The notes beneath the pieces were generated by a model. The model had not been told where the DNA came from, did no database searches, and worked only from the letters and a program-made list of their open reading frames with translations. DNA of 54,038 nt from positions 1-54,038 of the forward strand of contig NZ_JAIEOF010000246.1 in NCBI RefSeq assembly GCF_019750675.1, written 5' to 3'. Origin of the DNA: Methylobacterium sp. (GTDB lineage Bacteria; Pseudomonadota; Alphaproteobacteria; Rhizobiales; Beijerinckiaceae). Below are positions 46,244 to 54,038 of this stretch, piece after piece (the first letter of the stretch is position 1; every line of letters begins with the position of its first letter). The position numbers and the translations under genes were made by a program.

Positions 46244-48091
46244 ATGAGCAGCAACGACGTCCACCTGCCGGATATCGGCGACTTCAAGAACGTGCCCGTG
46301 ATCGAGGTCAGCGTCAGCCCGGGCGACGTGATCTCGGCCGACGACGTCATCATCGTCCTGGAATCCGACAAGGCCACCATGGACATCCCGTCCCCGGTGG
46401 CCGGCACGGTGGCCGAGGTTCGGATCAAGCCGGGCGACACGGTGAGCCAGGGCGACCTGATCCTGGTGATGGCCGAGACCGCCGGTGCCGGCGCGGCCAA
46501 GCCCGCCGTGACGGACACCACCAAGACCGGCGCTGCCGCTCCGGCCGCCGCCCACGCCCCGGGCGAAGGCCAGGCCGGCTACGGCTCGGCCGCGACCCAG
46601 GGCGGTGCCGGTGCCCAAGCCTCCGCCGCTCCGAAGGGTGCGGCCCCCGTCTCCGGCGAGGAGATGCGGGCCCAGGTCCTCGTCATCGGCGCCGGCCCCG
46701 GCGGCTACACCGCCGCCTTCCGGGCGGCCGATCTCGGGCAGTCGGTGGTGCTCGTGGAGCGCTGGCCGAGCCTCGGCGGCGTCTGCCTCAACGTGGGCTG
46801 CATCCCGTCGAAGGCCCTGCTGCACGCGGCCAAGGTCATCGACGAGAGCCACGCCATGGCGGCGCACGGCATCTCCTTCACGGCGCCGCAGATCGACATC
46901 GACAAGCTGCGCGAATGGAAGGACGGCGTGGTCAAGCGCCTCACCGGGGGCCTCAACGGTCTCGCCAAGCAGCGCAAGGTCACGGTGGTGACGGGCGAGG
47001 CCCGCTTCGTCTCGCCGAACCAGGTGGCAGTGGAGCACGAGGGCAAGACCCGGATCATCGGCTTCGATCACGCGATCATCGCGGCGGGTTCCGAGCCGGT
47101 GCAGATGCCCTTCATCCCGCACGACGACCCCCGGGTCATCGACTCGACGGGCGCGCTCGAACTCGACGGCGTGCCGGCCCGCCTCCTCGTGATCGGCGGC
47201 GGCATCATCGGACTGGAGATGGCCACCGTCTATCACGCGCTCGGCTCGAAGGTGACCATCGTCGAGCTGATGGACCAGATCATCCCCGGCGCGGACAAGG
47301 ACATGGTCACGCCGCTGATGAAGCGGATCCAAAAGCAGTACGAGGCCATCCACCTCAAGGCCAAGGTCACCGCCGTCGCGGCGACGCCGGAGGGCCTGAA
47401 GGTCTCGTTCGAGGGCGGCACCGCGCCGGCGAGCGACACCTTCGACAAGGTGCTGGTCTCGGTGGGGCGGCGCCCGAACGGCAAGCGCATCGGCGCGGAG
47501 GCGGCGGGTGTGGCCGTCGACGAGCGCGGCTTCATCGCCGTCGACAAACAGATGCGCACCAACGTGCCCCACATCTTCGCCATCGGCGACGTGGTCGGCC
47601 AGCCGATGCTGGCCCACAAGGCGACGCACGAGGGCAAGGTCGCGGCCGAGGTCGCCGCCGGCAAGGCCAGCGCCTTCGACGCCAAGGTCATCCCCTCGGT
47701 GGCCTACACGGACCCCGAGGTGGCCTGGGTCGGCATGACCGAGAACGAGGCCAAGGCGAAGGGCATCAAGGTCGGCAAGGGCGTGTTCCCCTGGGCGGCC
47801 TCCGGGCGCTCCCTGGCGCTGGGGCGCGAGGAGGGCCTGACCAAGGTCCTGTTCGACCCCGAGACCGACCGCATCCTCGGCTGCGGCATCGTCGGGCCGT
47901 CGGCGGGCGACCTCATCGCGGAGGCCGCACTCGCCATCGAGATGGGGGCGGATGCCGAGGATATCGGCCTGACCATCCACCCGCACCCGACCCTGTCGGA
48001 GACGATCGGACTGGCGGCCGAGGCCTTCGAGGGCACCATCACCGACCTCTACATGCCCCGGAAGGACGGGCCGAAAAAGGCCGGTCACTGA
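46244..48091 (+). CDS. lpdA: Dihydrolipoyl dehydrogenase (PDH E3) with N-terminal lipoyl domain
   Basis: 615-aa flavoprotein, about 140 residues longer than a plain E3. An N-terminal lipoyl domain (ESDKATMDIPSP, nearly the same as in AceF) and an Ala/Gly/Pro linker precede the E3 core. The core has GAGPGGYTAAFRAADLG (FAD), the redox disulfide C181-C186 in GGVCLNVGCIPSK, GGGIIGLEMATVYHALGSKV (NAD) and HPHPTLSETIG, with the catalytic His-Glu near the C-terminus. It reoxidises dihydrolipoamide with NAD+. The 42-bp gap to aceF makes it part of the same operon. Confidence 0.96.
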   Translation: MSSNDVHLPDIGDFKNVPVIEVSVSPGDVISADDVIIVLESDKATMDIPSPVAGTVAEVRIKPGDTVSQGDLILVMAETAGAGAAKPAVTDTTKTGAAAPAAAHAPGEGQAGYGSAATQGGAGAQASAAPKGAAPVSGEEMRAQVLVIGAGPGGYTAAFRAADLGQSVVLVERWPSLGGVCLNVGCIPSKALLHAAKVIDESHAMAAHGISFTAPQIDIDKLREWKDGVVKRLTGGLNGLAKQRKVTVVTGEARFVSPNQVAVEHEGKTRIIGFDHAIIAAGSEPVQMPFIPHDDPRVIDSTGALELDGVPARLLVIGGGIIGLEMATVYHALGSKVTIVELMDQIIPGADKDMVTPLMKRIQKQYEAIHLKAKVTAVAATPEGLKVSFEGGTAPASDTFDKVLVSVGRRPNGKRIGAEAAGVAVDERGFIAVDKQMRTNVPHIFAIGDVVGQPMLAHKATHEGKVAAEVAAGKASAFDAKVIPSVAYTDPEVAWVGMTENEAKAKGIKVGKGVFPWAASGRSLALGREEGLTKVLFDPETDRILGCGIVGPSAGDLIAEAALAIEMGADAEDIGLTIHPHPTLSETIGLAAEAFEGTITDLYMPRKDGPKKAGH

Positions 48092-48149
48092 AGACCGGTC
48101 GGCGGGATCGGCGGCGCACCGGGGACGGGCGCCGCCGCATCGGGAAGAC

Positions 48150-48177
48150 AGGATCGCGCCGGGGCCGGCGCGATCCT
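48150..48177 (+). terminator. Hairpin after lpdA
   Basis: A 13-bp complementarity (48150-48162 with 48165-48177), effectively a 12-bp stem with a 4-nt loop, 58 bp after lpdA. No T tract; it may end or attenuate the PDH transcript before the small downstream gene. Confidence 0.55.
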
Positions 48178-48232
48178 CGCGGAGCCCGTACCGGCTCCGG
48201 CTTCGGAAGACGCGCTTTCGGGAGAGGTGCCA

Positions 48233-48682
48233 ATGTCATCGAACGAGCCCGAATCCGACCCCGCCCTCCGCCGCGCCGAGGCCGCTCGTGACGCCGTCGC
48301 GGAGGCCATCGAGGCCACCCTCGAACGCCTCGCTGCGGTGAGCCGCACGGCCCGGGCCGACGTCGACGCGGACCTCCTGGCCGCCCGCCGGCTGATGGCC
48401 CGCAACACCCGCCGTCAGCTCGCCGCCAACCTGACCCTGGTGCAGGGGCTGATGGAGGCGCGCACCCTGCCGGCGATGCTGAAACTCCAGCAGGATTTCC
48501 TGCGGCGTCAGATGGATTGGGCGATGCGCGACTGGGACCTGGCCCGGACCCAGACCCTCGCCCTCCTGGCCGAGGGGCGCGGAACGGCCGAGGACGAACC
48601 CGAACCGGTTCCGCCGCCGCCGCCGGGCGAACCGGAGGCTGCGGCTCCGGAGCCGCCGGCGCCCCCCGCCGACCCAGCCTGA
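48233..48682 (+). CDS. Small helical protein, phasin-like
   Basis: 149 aa. Residues about 10-115 are predicted almost entirely helical and amphipathic (DAVAEAIEATLERLAAVSRTARADVDADLLAARRLM in outline). The LTLVQGLMEARTLPAMLKLQQDFLRRQMDWAMRD pattern resembles the phasin signature, in which a helix with LxLQxxFxRxQ contacts polyhydroxyalkanoate granules. A Pro/Glu/Ala-rich tail follows. GGAGAGG is 5 nt from the ATG at 48233. Phasins coat PHA granules, and placement between the acetyl-CoA-forming PDH operon and malic enzyme fits. The family call is tentative; it could be another coiled-coil protein. Confidence 0.6.
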   Translation: MSSNEPESDPALRRAEAARDAVAEAIEATLERLAAVSRTARADVDADLLAARRLMARNTRRQLAANLTLVQGLMEARTLPAMLKLQQDFLRRQMDWAMRDWDLARTQTLALLAEGRGTAEDEPEPVPPPPPGEPEAAAPEPPAPPADPA

Positions 48683-48787
48683 TCCGCCGACGCGCGAACC
48701 GTCCGACACCCTCACCCAGATGCCGACCGACCCCGCCCCCGGCGGGGCGGACGGCGCCTGTCACCCCAACACCGAAAGGATCACCCC

Positions 48788-51034
48788 ATGAGCAAAGACA
48801 CGGACCTGCGCGCCGCGGGCGCCGCCGCCAACGCCGATGCCGGCACCGAGGCCGCCCTGACCCGGGCGGCCCTCGATTACCACCGCTTCCCGACGCCGGG
48901 TAAGATCTCGGTGCAGCCGACCAAGGACATGAGCACGCAGCGCGACCTCGCGCTCGCCTATTCCCCGGGTGTGGCCGCCGCCTGCATGGCGATCGCGCAC
49001 GAGCCCGACGAGGCCTACAGCCTGACCTCGCGCGGCAACCTCGTCGCCGTCATTACCAACGGCACGGCGGTGCTCGGCCTCGGCAACATCGGCGCCCTCG
49101 CCGGCAAGCCGGTGATGGAGGGCAAGGGCTGCCTGTTCAAGAAGTTCGCCGGCATCGACGTGTTCGACATCGAGATCGACGAGACCGACCCGGAGAAGTT
49201 CATCGAGACCGTCGCCCGGCTGGAGCCGACCTTCGGCGGCATCAACCTCGAGGACATCAAGGCCCCCGAATGCTTCGTCATCGAGACGAAGCTGCGCGAG
49301 CGCATGAAGATCCCGGTCTTCCACGACGACCAGCACGGCACCGCCATCGTGGCCGCCGCCGCCCTGATCAACGCGCTGCAAGTGGTGGGCAAGCCGATCG
49401 AATCCGCCACCCTGGTCTGCTCGGGCGCGGGTGCGGCCGCCATCGCGTGCCTCAACATCCTGGTGGGCCTCGGCCTGAAGCGCGAGAACATCCTCGTCTG
49501 CGATTCCCGCGGCGTCGTCTCCACCGACCGGATGGCCACCCTCGACGAGCAGAAGCGGGCCTATGCGCGGGACACGCGGGCCAAGACCCTCGGCGACGCC
49601 GTCGCGGGCGCCGACATCTTCCTCGGCGTCTCCCAGGGCGGCGTGCTCAAGCCCGAGATGGTCGCCAACATGGCCGACAAGCCGATCATCCTGGCGCTCG
49701 CCAACCCCGACCCGGAGATCCTGCCGGCGCTGGCCAAGGAGGTCCGGCCGGACTGTCTCATCGCCACCGGCCGCTCGGACTACCCGAACCAGGTCAACAA
49801 CGTCCTGTGCTTCCCCTTCATCTTCCGGGGCGCCCTCGACGTCGGCGCCACCGAGATCAACGAGGCGATGAAGCTCGCCGCCGTGCGCGCCATCGCAAAC
49901 CTCGTCCATGCCGAGCAGTCGGACGTGGTGGCCGCGGCCTACGGCGCCAACGACCTGCGCTTCGGGCCCGACTACCTGATCCCCCGGCCCTTCGACCCGC
50001 GCCTGATCACCACCGTCGCCCCGGCGGTGGCCCAGGCCGCAATCGACAGCGGCGTCGCCGCCCGGCCGTTCAAGGACATCGAGACCTACCGCCGCTCCCT
50101 GGAGCGACTGGTCTACACCTCGGGCACCGTGATGCAGCCGGTCTTCGCCGCCGCCTCCGAGGCCGGGGCCAAGCGGATCGCCTACGCGGAGGGCGAGGAG
50201 GACCGGGTGCTGCGCGCCGCCCAGGTGGTGGTGGACGAGCGCCTCGCCACCCCGGTCCTCGTCGGCCGGACGGAGACCATCGCGAGCAAGATCGCCAGCC
50301 TCGGCCTACGCATCCGCATCGGCACGGACGTGCATGTCGCCGAGACCAGCCCCGAGACCAGCGCCACCGTGCAGGCCGCCCGGCTCCTCGCGGCCGGCGA
50401 GGTCGACGGCATGCTCTGCGGCACCACCGGCACCTATCCGGCCCACCTCGCGGAGGTGACTGGGGCGATCGGCCTGAAGCCGGGCGCGCACGGCCTCGCC
50501 GCCATGGGCCTACTACAGTTGCCCCGGCACACGCTGTTCATCTGCGATCCCTACATCCACCGCGACCCGAGCGCGGCGGAGATCGCCGACATGACCGTGT
50601 TGGCCGCCGCGGAGATGCGCCGCTTCGGGCAGACGCCGCACGTGGCCCTGGTCGCGTCCTCGAACTTCGGCAGCGTCGACGATCCGGTGTCGCGCAAGAT
50701 GCAGGAGGCCCTCGCCCTGATCCGCGCCCAGGCGCCGGATCTCGAGGTCGACGGGGAGATGTCGGCCGACACGGCGCTGAGCCGCACGATCCTCGGCCGC
50801 CTGCGGCCGGATTCGGCCCTCACCGCCGAGACCAACCTCCTGGTCATGCCGAACCTGGAGGCAGCCAACATCACCTTCAACGCCCTCAAGGTGGTGGCCG
50901 GTCAGAGCGTCTCCGTCGGCCCGATCCTGCTCGGCGCGGCGCGCCCGGTCCATATCCTCACCCCCACCGCCACCGTGCGCGGCATCGTCAACATGACGGC
51001 CCTGACGGCGGCGTCCGCCGACGTGGCCGGCTGA
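48788..51034 (+). CDS. maeB: NADP-type malic enzyme fused to phosphotransacetylase-like domain (MaeB)
   Basis: 748-aa hybrid, the usual MaeB size. Residues about 30-430 are the malic enzyme domain: [60 protein letters not shown] and the dinucleotide motif [15 protein letters not shown]. Residues about 440-748 are a phosphate-acetyltransferase-like domain ([23 protein letters not shown]). In characterised MaeB proteins that domain is regulatory, sensing acetyl-CoA, and lacks transferase activity. The enzyme decarboxylates malate to pyruvate with NADPH formation, feeding the adjacent PDH. AAAGGA precedes the start. Confidence 0.95.
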   Translation: MSKDTDLRAAGAAANADAGTEAALTRAALDYHRFPTPGKISVQPTKDMSTQRDLALAYSPGVAAACMAIAHEPDEAYSLTSRGNLVAVITNGTAVLGLGNIGALAGKPVMEGKGCLFKKFAGIDVFDIEIDETDPEKFIETVARLEPTFGGINLEDIKAPECFVIETKLRERMKIPVFHDDQHGTAIVAAAALINALQVVGKPIESATLVCSGAGAAAIACLNILVGLGLKRENILVCDSRGVVSTDRMATLDEQKRAYARDTRAKTLGDAVAGADIFLGVSQGGVLKPEMVANMADKPIILALANPDPEILPALAKEVRPDCLIATGRSDYPNQVNNVLCFPFIFRGALDVGATEINEAMKLAAVRAIANLVHAEQSDVVAAAYGANDLRFGPDYLIPRPFDPRLITTVAPAVAQAAIDSGVAARPFKDIETYRRSLERLVYTSGTVMQPVFAAASEAGAKRIAYAEGEEDRVLRAAQVVVDERLATPVLVGRTETIASKIASLGLRIRIGTDVHVAETSPETSATVQAARLLAAGEVDGMLCGTTGTYPAHLAEVTGAIGLKPGAHGLAAMGLLQLPRHTLFICDPYIHRDPSAAEIADMTVLAAAEMRRFGQTPHVALVASSNFGSVDDPVSRKMQEALALIRAQAPDLEVDGEMSADTALSRTILGRLRPDSALTAETNLLVMPNLEAANITFNALKVVAGQSVSVGPILLGAARPVHILTPTATVRGIVNMTALTAASADVAG

Positions 51035-51043
51035 GCCAGGGCA

Positions 51044-51065
51044 GGGGAGGGGGCAGCCTCTCCCC
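51044..51065 (+). terminator. Hairpin after maeB
   Basis: A 9-bp stem (51044-51052 with 51057-51065, one G-T pair) around GCAG starts 9 nt after the maeB stop. There is no T tract; a probable weak terminator. Confidence 0.5.
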
Positions 51066-51144
51066 CCGCGCCGTACTTCCGGACGTCGGCGGCGTGGAAG
51101 CCAGAGCCGCCGACGGTGCAAGGCCTTGCCCGACCTGCGTGTCT

Positions 51145-51181
51145 GCATCCCGGGTTTCGCTGCGCGGCCCCGGAATGACGG
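51145..51181. repeat. REP-like intergenic palindromic element
   Basis: GCATCCCGGG, a TTTCGCTGCGCGG centre and CCCCGGAATGACGG form an imperfect inverted repeat. This wording is typical of dispersed palindromic elements in Hyphomicrobiales intergenic DNA. Only one copy is seen here, so repeat status rests on resemblance. Confidence 0.45.
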
Positions 51182-51262
51182 GGGGTGAAGGCAGCCCTCG
51201 CGTATAAGGCCGGGCCGGGTCGAGAGACCACGGCACGACACAACAGACAGCCGGCTACACGA

Positions 51263-52150
51263 TTAGTAAGCCGGCAACTCTTCGCCGAGATACCCCGTCA
51301 GTCCTTCCGCCAGATGATCGAACAGCGCGCGGATGCGGCGGGTGCTGCGCAGGTCCTCGTGCATGACGAGCCAGATGCCGATCTCGGCGAGTACGAGTTC
51401 AGGTAGCACCGGCACGAGGTCCGGGTCGCGGCGGGCGAGGCCGTCCTGGCAGTAGCCGATGCCGAGGCCGGCGCGCAGTGCGGCCAGGAGCCCGAGGTCG
51501 TCGTCGCACGAGAAGGCGAAGGTTAGGTCATGGCCGAGCGTCGGGCGCACCTGCGCCGCATGGACCGCCCGGCCGATCAGGCTGTGGCGCCCGAGCTCCG
51601 CCACAGTGGCGGGCAGGCCGCGGCGGGCTGCGTAGGCGCGGTGGGCATAGAACCGGACCGGGGCCGCGCCGATGCGCCGAGCCACGAGGGCGCCCTGGGT
51701 CGGGGCCACGTTGCGCACCGCGAGGTCCGCGTCGCGGCGCAGCAGATCTTCGGTGCGGTCGCTCAGGGAGAGTTCGAGACCGACGTCCGGATGGGCCGCG
51801 TGGAACCCGGCGAGCAGGTCGGGCAGCACCGCGCCGCCGAGGAACGTGCTGGCGGTGAGGCGGATGCGCCCCCGCATCGCATCGGCATCGCCTGAGGCCC
51901 GGCGTAGGAGCGCCGCCGCCGCGGCCGCCATCGCCTCGGCCTGGGGCACGAGGTCGAGGGCCCGGTCGGTGGGCCGCAGGCCGTCGGTGGCGCGGGTGAA
52001 CAGGGTCAGGCCGAGGCCGCGCTCCAGGGCGGCGATCTGGCGCCCGAGGGTCGGCTGAGTCAGATGCAGGTCGCGCGCCGCCCCGGACAGGCTGCCCGCG
52101 CGGACCACCCCGAGAAATGCCCGCCACAGGTGCCAGTCCGGCTCGTCCAT
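51263..52150 (-). CDS. LysR-family transcriptional regulator
   Basis: 295-aa LTTR of standard length. The N-terminal helix-turn-helix is FLGVVRAGSLSGAARDLHLTQPTLGRQIAALERGLGLTLF, slightly diverged from the more usual SFTAAA/SQPAVS wording. The linker helix and substrate-binding domain follow (GRIRLTASTFLGGAVLPDLLAGFHAAHPDVGLEL, DLAVRNVAPTQGALVARRI). The start at 52150 (MDEPDWHLWRAFLGVVRAG) matches the family; upstream frame is unmatched. It is divergent from an epimerase-like gene 121 bp away and probably regulates it. Effector unknown. Confidence 0.93.
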   Translation of the reverse strand: MDEPDWHLWRAFLGVVRAGSLSGAARDLHLTQPTLGRQIAALERGLGLTLFTRATDGLRPTDRALDLVPQAEAMAAAAAALLRRASGDADAMRGRIRLTASTFLGGAVLPDLLAGFHAAHPDVGLELSLSDRTEDLLRRDADLAVRNVAPTQGALVARRIGAAPVRFYAHRAYAARRGLPATVAELGRHSLIGRAVHAAQVRPTLGHDLTFAFSCDDDLGLLAALRAGLGIGYCQDGLARRDPDLVPVLPELVLAEIGIWLVMHEDLRSTRRIRALFDHLAEGLTGYLGEELPAY

Positions 52151-52271
52151 GCGTTTTCGTATGGCAATGCGCCACCTTTCGGCAATGGGCGATGAGCCGC
52201 CGGCACGCCACTCTCGGTCCGCTCCCCGAACGGTGGATGCACGAGAGGCGGACGCGCAGGAGACGGATGCG

Positions 52272-53222
52272 ATGACGGAGAGGCTGGCCCTGGTTACCGG
52301 GGCGACGGGGGGAATCGGTGGGGCGGTGGCGGAGGCGCTGCTTCGGCACGGCTGGCGGGTGCGCGGCCTCGCGCGGGACCCCGACCGGGCGCGCCGGGCG
52401 GGTCCGGAGGGCGTCGACTGGGTCGCGGGCGACGCCATGCGGGAGGCCGACATGGTGGCGGCGGCGCGCGGCGCCCGCATTCTATTCCACGGGGTGAACC
52501 CGCCCGGCTACCGCGACTGGCGCGGCCTCGCGGTCCCCATGCTGGGGCATGCCATCACGGCGGCGTCGGGGGCCGGCGCCCGCCTCGTCCTGCCGGGCAA
52601 CCTCTACGTCTACGCCCCCGAGGCCGGTCCGCAGGTCGGGGAGGACGCGCCGCGCCGGCCCCGCACCCGCAAGGGCGCGATCCGCGTCGAGATGGAGGCG
52701 ATGCTGGAGGCCGCGGCCGGGCTGGCCCACCTGATCGTCCGCGCCGGCGACTTCTTCGGCCCGCGTGCGCCGAGTTCCTGGGTCACCACCGTGCTGATGC
52801 GGGAGGGCCGGCCCCTGCGGCGGGTGGTGACGCCGGAGGTTCCGGGGGCGGGGCATGCCTGGGCCTACCTCCCCGACCTCGCCGAAACCTTCGCGCGCCT
52901 CCTCGACGACGCGGCGACCCTGCCGCACCACCTGTCCCTGAACTTCCGGGGCCATGCCCTGCACGGCCGCGCCATGGCGGAGGCGGTGGCGCGGGCGGAT
53001 GGCGGCCGGCCTCCGATTCGGCCCTTCGCCTGGGCGCCGGTCTATCTCGGGGCGCCCTTCGTCACCTTCCTGCGCGAGGTGATCGAGATGCGCTATCTCT
53101 GGTCGGCGACCCTCCAGCCGGACAATGCCCGCCTCGTCGCCCGCCTCGGCGCGGAGCCGCACACGCCCCTCGATGCGGCGGTGGCGGCGAGCCTCGCCGC
53201 CCTGCGGGCGCGCGCCGCCTGA
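52272..53222 (+). CDS. NAD(P)-dependent epimerase/atypical SDR protein
   Basis: 316-aa Rossmann protein. The N-terminal motif LVTGATGGIGGAVAEALLRHGW (GATGxxG, residues about 9-16) is typical of extended/atypical short-chain dehydrogenases and NmrA-like proteins. FHGVNPPGYRDWRGLAVPM and RLVLPGNLYVYAP follow. The usual YxxxK is not evident; the corresponding region reads RRPRTRKGAIRVEMEAML, so it may be a noncatalytic or atypical enzyme. The ATG at 52272 follows AGGAGA. It is divergent from the LysR gene, its likely regulator. Substrate unknown. Confidence 0.83.
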   Translation: MTERLALVTGATGGIGGAVAEALLRHGWRVRGLARDPDRARRAGPEGVDWVAGDAMREADMVAAARGARILFHGVNPPGYRDWRGLAVPMLGHAITAASGAGARLVLPGNLYVYAPEAGPQVGEDAPRRPRTRKGAIRVEMEAMLEAAAGLAHLIVRAGDFFGPRAPSSWVTTVLMREGRPLRRVVTPEVPGAGHAWAYLPDLAETFARLLDDAATLPHHLSLNFRGHALHGRAMAEAVARADGGRPPIRPFAWAPVYLGAPFVTFLREVIEMRYLWSATLQPDNARLVARLGAEPHTPLDAAVAASLAALRARAA

Positions 53223-53228
53223 ACCCGG

Positions 53229-53801
53229 TCAGCCGATCCGCATGCGGGTCCCCGGGCCGACCCGGCGCAGCAGGCGGACGAGGTCGGCCCGGCGCAGGGC
53301 GACGCAGCCTTCGGTCGGCAGGAAGCCGCCCCGCGCCACGTGCAGGAAGATCGCCGAGCCGCGCCCGGGCCGGATCGGCCCGCGATTGTAGTCGAGGTCG
53401 ACCACGAGGTCGTAGAGCCCGTCCTCGCGCCACATCCGCTCGTGCCCGACCCCCGGGGCGGGCAGGTGGATCGGCCGGTTGTAGCGGCGGTCCCGGGCAT
53501 CGTCGCACCAGCCGTCGCCGGGCGCGCTCGGGCGCACGGGGAGGGGGCTGACCGGCCGGCTCGCGAAGTGGTCGGGCCGGTAGACGCCGCCGCGCAGGCG
53601 GAACGTGCCCCGGGGCGAGGCGCCGTCGCCCTCGCGCTTGGCCTGCTTGATCCCGCTCCGCCCGAGGGCGCAGGGGATGACGGCCGCCCCGGCGATCAGC
53701 TGGCCCCGGCTCGGATCGGTCACGAGGGCGCGCACGCGCAGGCCCGCAAGGCTGGTGCGCTTGGGACGGCTGTTCGGCTTGGGATGGCGGGTATTCTTCA
53801 T
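53229..53801 (-). CDS. L,D-transpeptidase (YkuD) family protein
   Basis: 190-aa protein with the YkuD catalytic block FLHVARGGFLPTEGCVALRRADL. H154 and C166 are the expected catalytic pair, and ASPRGTFRLRGG and YNRPIHLP are other family landmarks. Members make 3-3 peptidoglycan crosslinks or attach proteins to the wall. The N-terminus (MKNTRHPKPNSRPKRT) is strongly basic with no hydrophobic signal segment, so export is unclear. The shorter YkuD subgroup with TEGCVAL instead of SRGCIRL is widespread and little studied. Its stop lies 6 bp from the convergent epimerase stop. Confidence 0.88.
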   Translation of the reverse strand: MKNTRHPKPNSRPKRTSLAGLRVRALVTDPSRGQLIAGAAVIPCALGRSGIKQAKREGDGASPRGTFRLRGGVYRPDHFASRPVSPLPVRPSAPGDGWCDDARDRRYNRPIHLPAPGVGHERMWREDGLYDLVVDLDYNRGPIRPGRGSAIFLHVARGGFLPTEGCVALRRADLVRLLRRVGPGTRMRIG

Positions 53802-54038
53802 GGGCCGCTTATCGCGTGCGCGCCCGAACCTGCCAATTCGGTATTCGGCTTGAAACTTTTCGTGGGGCTGCGCCGTTTGCGAGGCGTTAGGCTGCGCGCA
53901 ACCGTATTGTGCGCGGCCGGGATTATTGGTTTAATGTGTATGGCGTGATTTACGTAAGGCAAGGCGATGCGCGCGTGTCATCATCGTGTCTTGGGTTCTC
54001 GTTGCAACCTTTGATCCTCCGTCACCGCCTGCCTGCGC
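53802..54038. other. Window end, no gene seen
   Basis: 237 bp, partly A/T-rich around 53920-53960. It likely contains the promoter of the L,D-transpeptidase gene and part of a neighbouring regulatory region. No coding sequence is supported. Confidence 0.5.

Noticed and set aside
45443..48088. An 881-codon minus-strand open frame opposite aceF and lpdA
   Set aside because: Antisense shadow, D/H/R/G-rich with no family features.

Overview
The window is a very GC-rich, gene-dense stretch of an alphaproteobacterial chromosome, most likely Hyphomicrobiales and plausibly Methylobacteriaceae. The genus is inferred from protein style and gene order only. Lineage markers are the order rho-mnmE-mnmG-rsmG-parA-parB facing holA-lptE-leuS, secB next to a Tim44-domain gene plus mltA and smr, an alphaproteobacterial-type HisRS, and a homodimeric-type PDH E1 with a lipoyl-bearing E3. 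I see no rRNA, tRNA, insertion sequence, phage or CRISPR.

Layout. 0-9 kb: a guanidinium exporter (gdx/sugE) behind a candidate guanidine-II riboswitch, a lone GlcD-type flavin oxidase, a class I cytochrome c, a divergent ohrR/ohr peroxide-defence pair with paired operators, hisS, membrane and lipoprotein genes, and secB. 9.5-12.1 kb: Tim44-mltA-smr. 12.3-24 kb: the origin-proximal block (rho, tRNA/rRNA modification genes, parAB, and the convergent leuS-lptE-holA operon). A perfect parS lies inside rsmG, with two degenerate parS-like sites nearby. 24-33.7 kb: a PLP-binding YggS protein, a MarR/MFS divergent pair with an obvious operator, a three-gene polar amino acid ABC transporter without a binding-protein gene, a lipocalin-like secreted protein, a HupE/UreJ metal permease, a VOC dioxygenase, and a ferredoxin-NADP reductase translationally coupled to bioD.

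33.7-41.7 kb is a self-contained fructose module on the minus strand: fruB (EIIA-HPr-EI fusion), fruK, fruA and an OprB-like porin. It is controlled from a divergent LacI-family regulator through two operators. Together these should import fructose through the outer membrane, phosphorylate it to fructose 1-phosphate, and convert that to the 1,6-bisphosphate. 42-51 kb is a pyruvate/malate block: aceE, aceF, lpdA, a small phasin-like gene and maeB (malic enzyme fused to a phosphotransacetylase-like domain). This links pyruvate, acetyl-CoA and possibly polyhydroxyalkanoate granules. 51-54 kb holds a LysR regulator divergent from an NAD-dependent epimerase-like gene, and a YkuD-type L,D-transpeptidase.

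Most of the window is core genome. I did not find a clearly new biological system. The observations most worth checking are the riboswitch with one off-consensus loop, the parS sites, the FruR operator pair, the binding-protein-less transporter and the phasin-like gene. Starts were adjusted where ribosome binding sites, overlaps or family N-termini decided. Positions within proteins are hand-counted and approximate unless a single residue is given.
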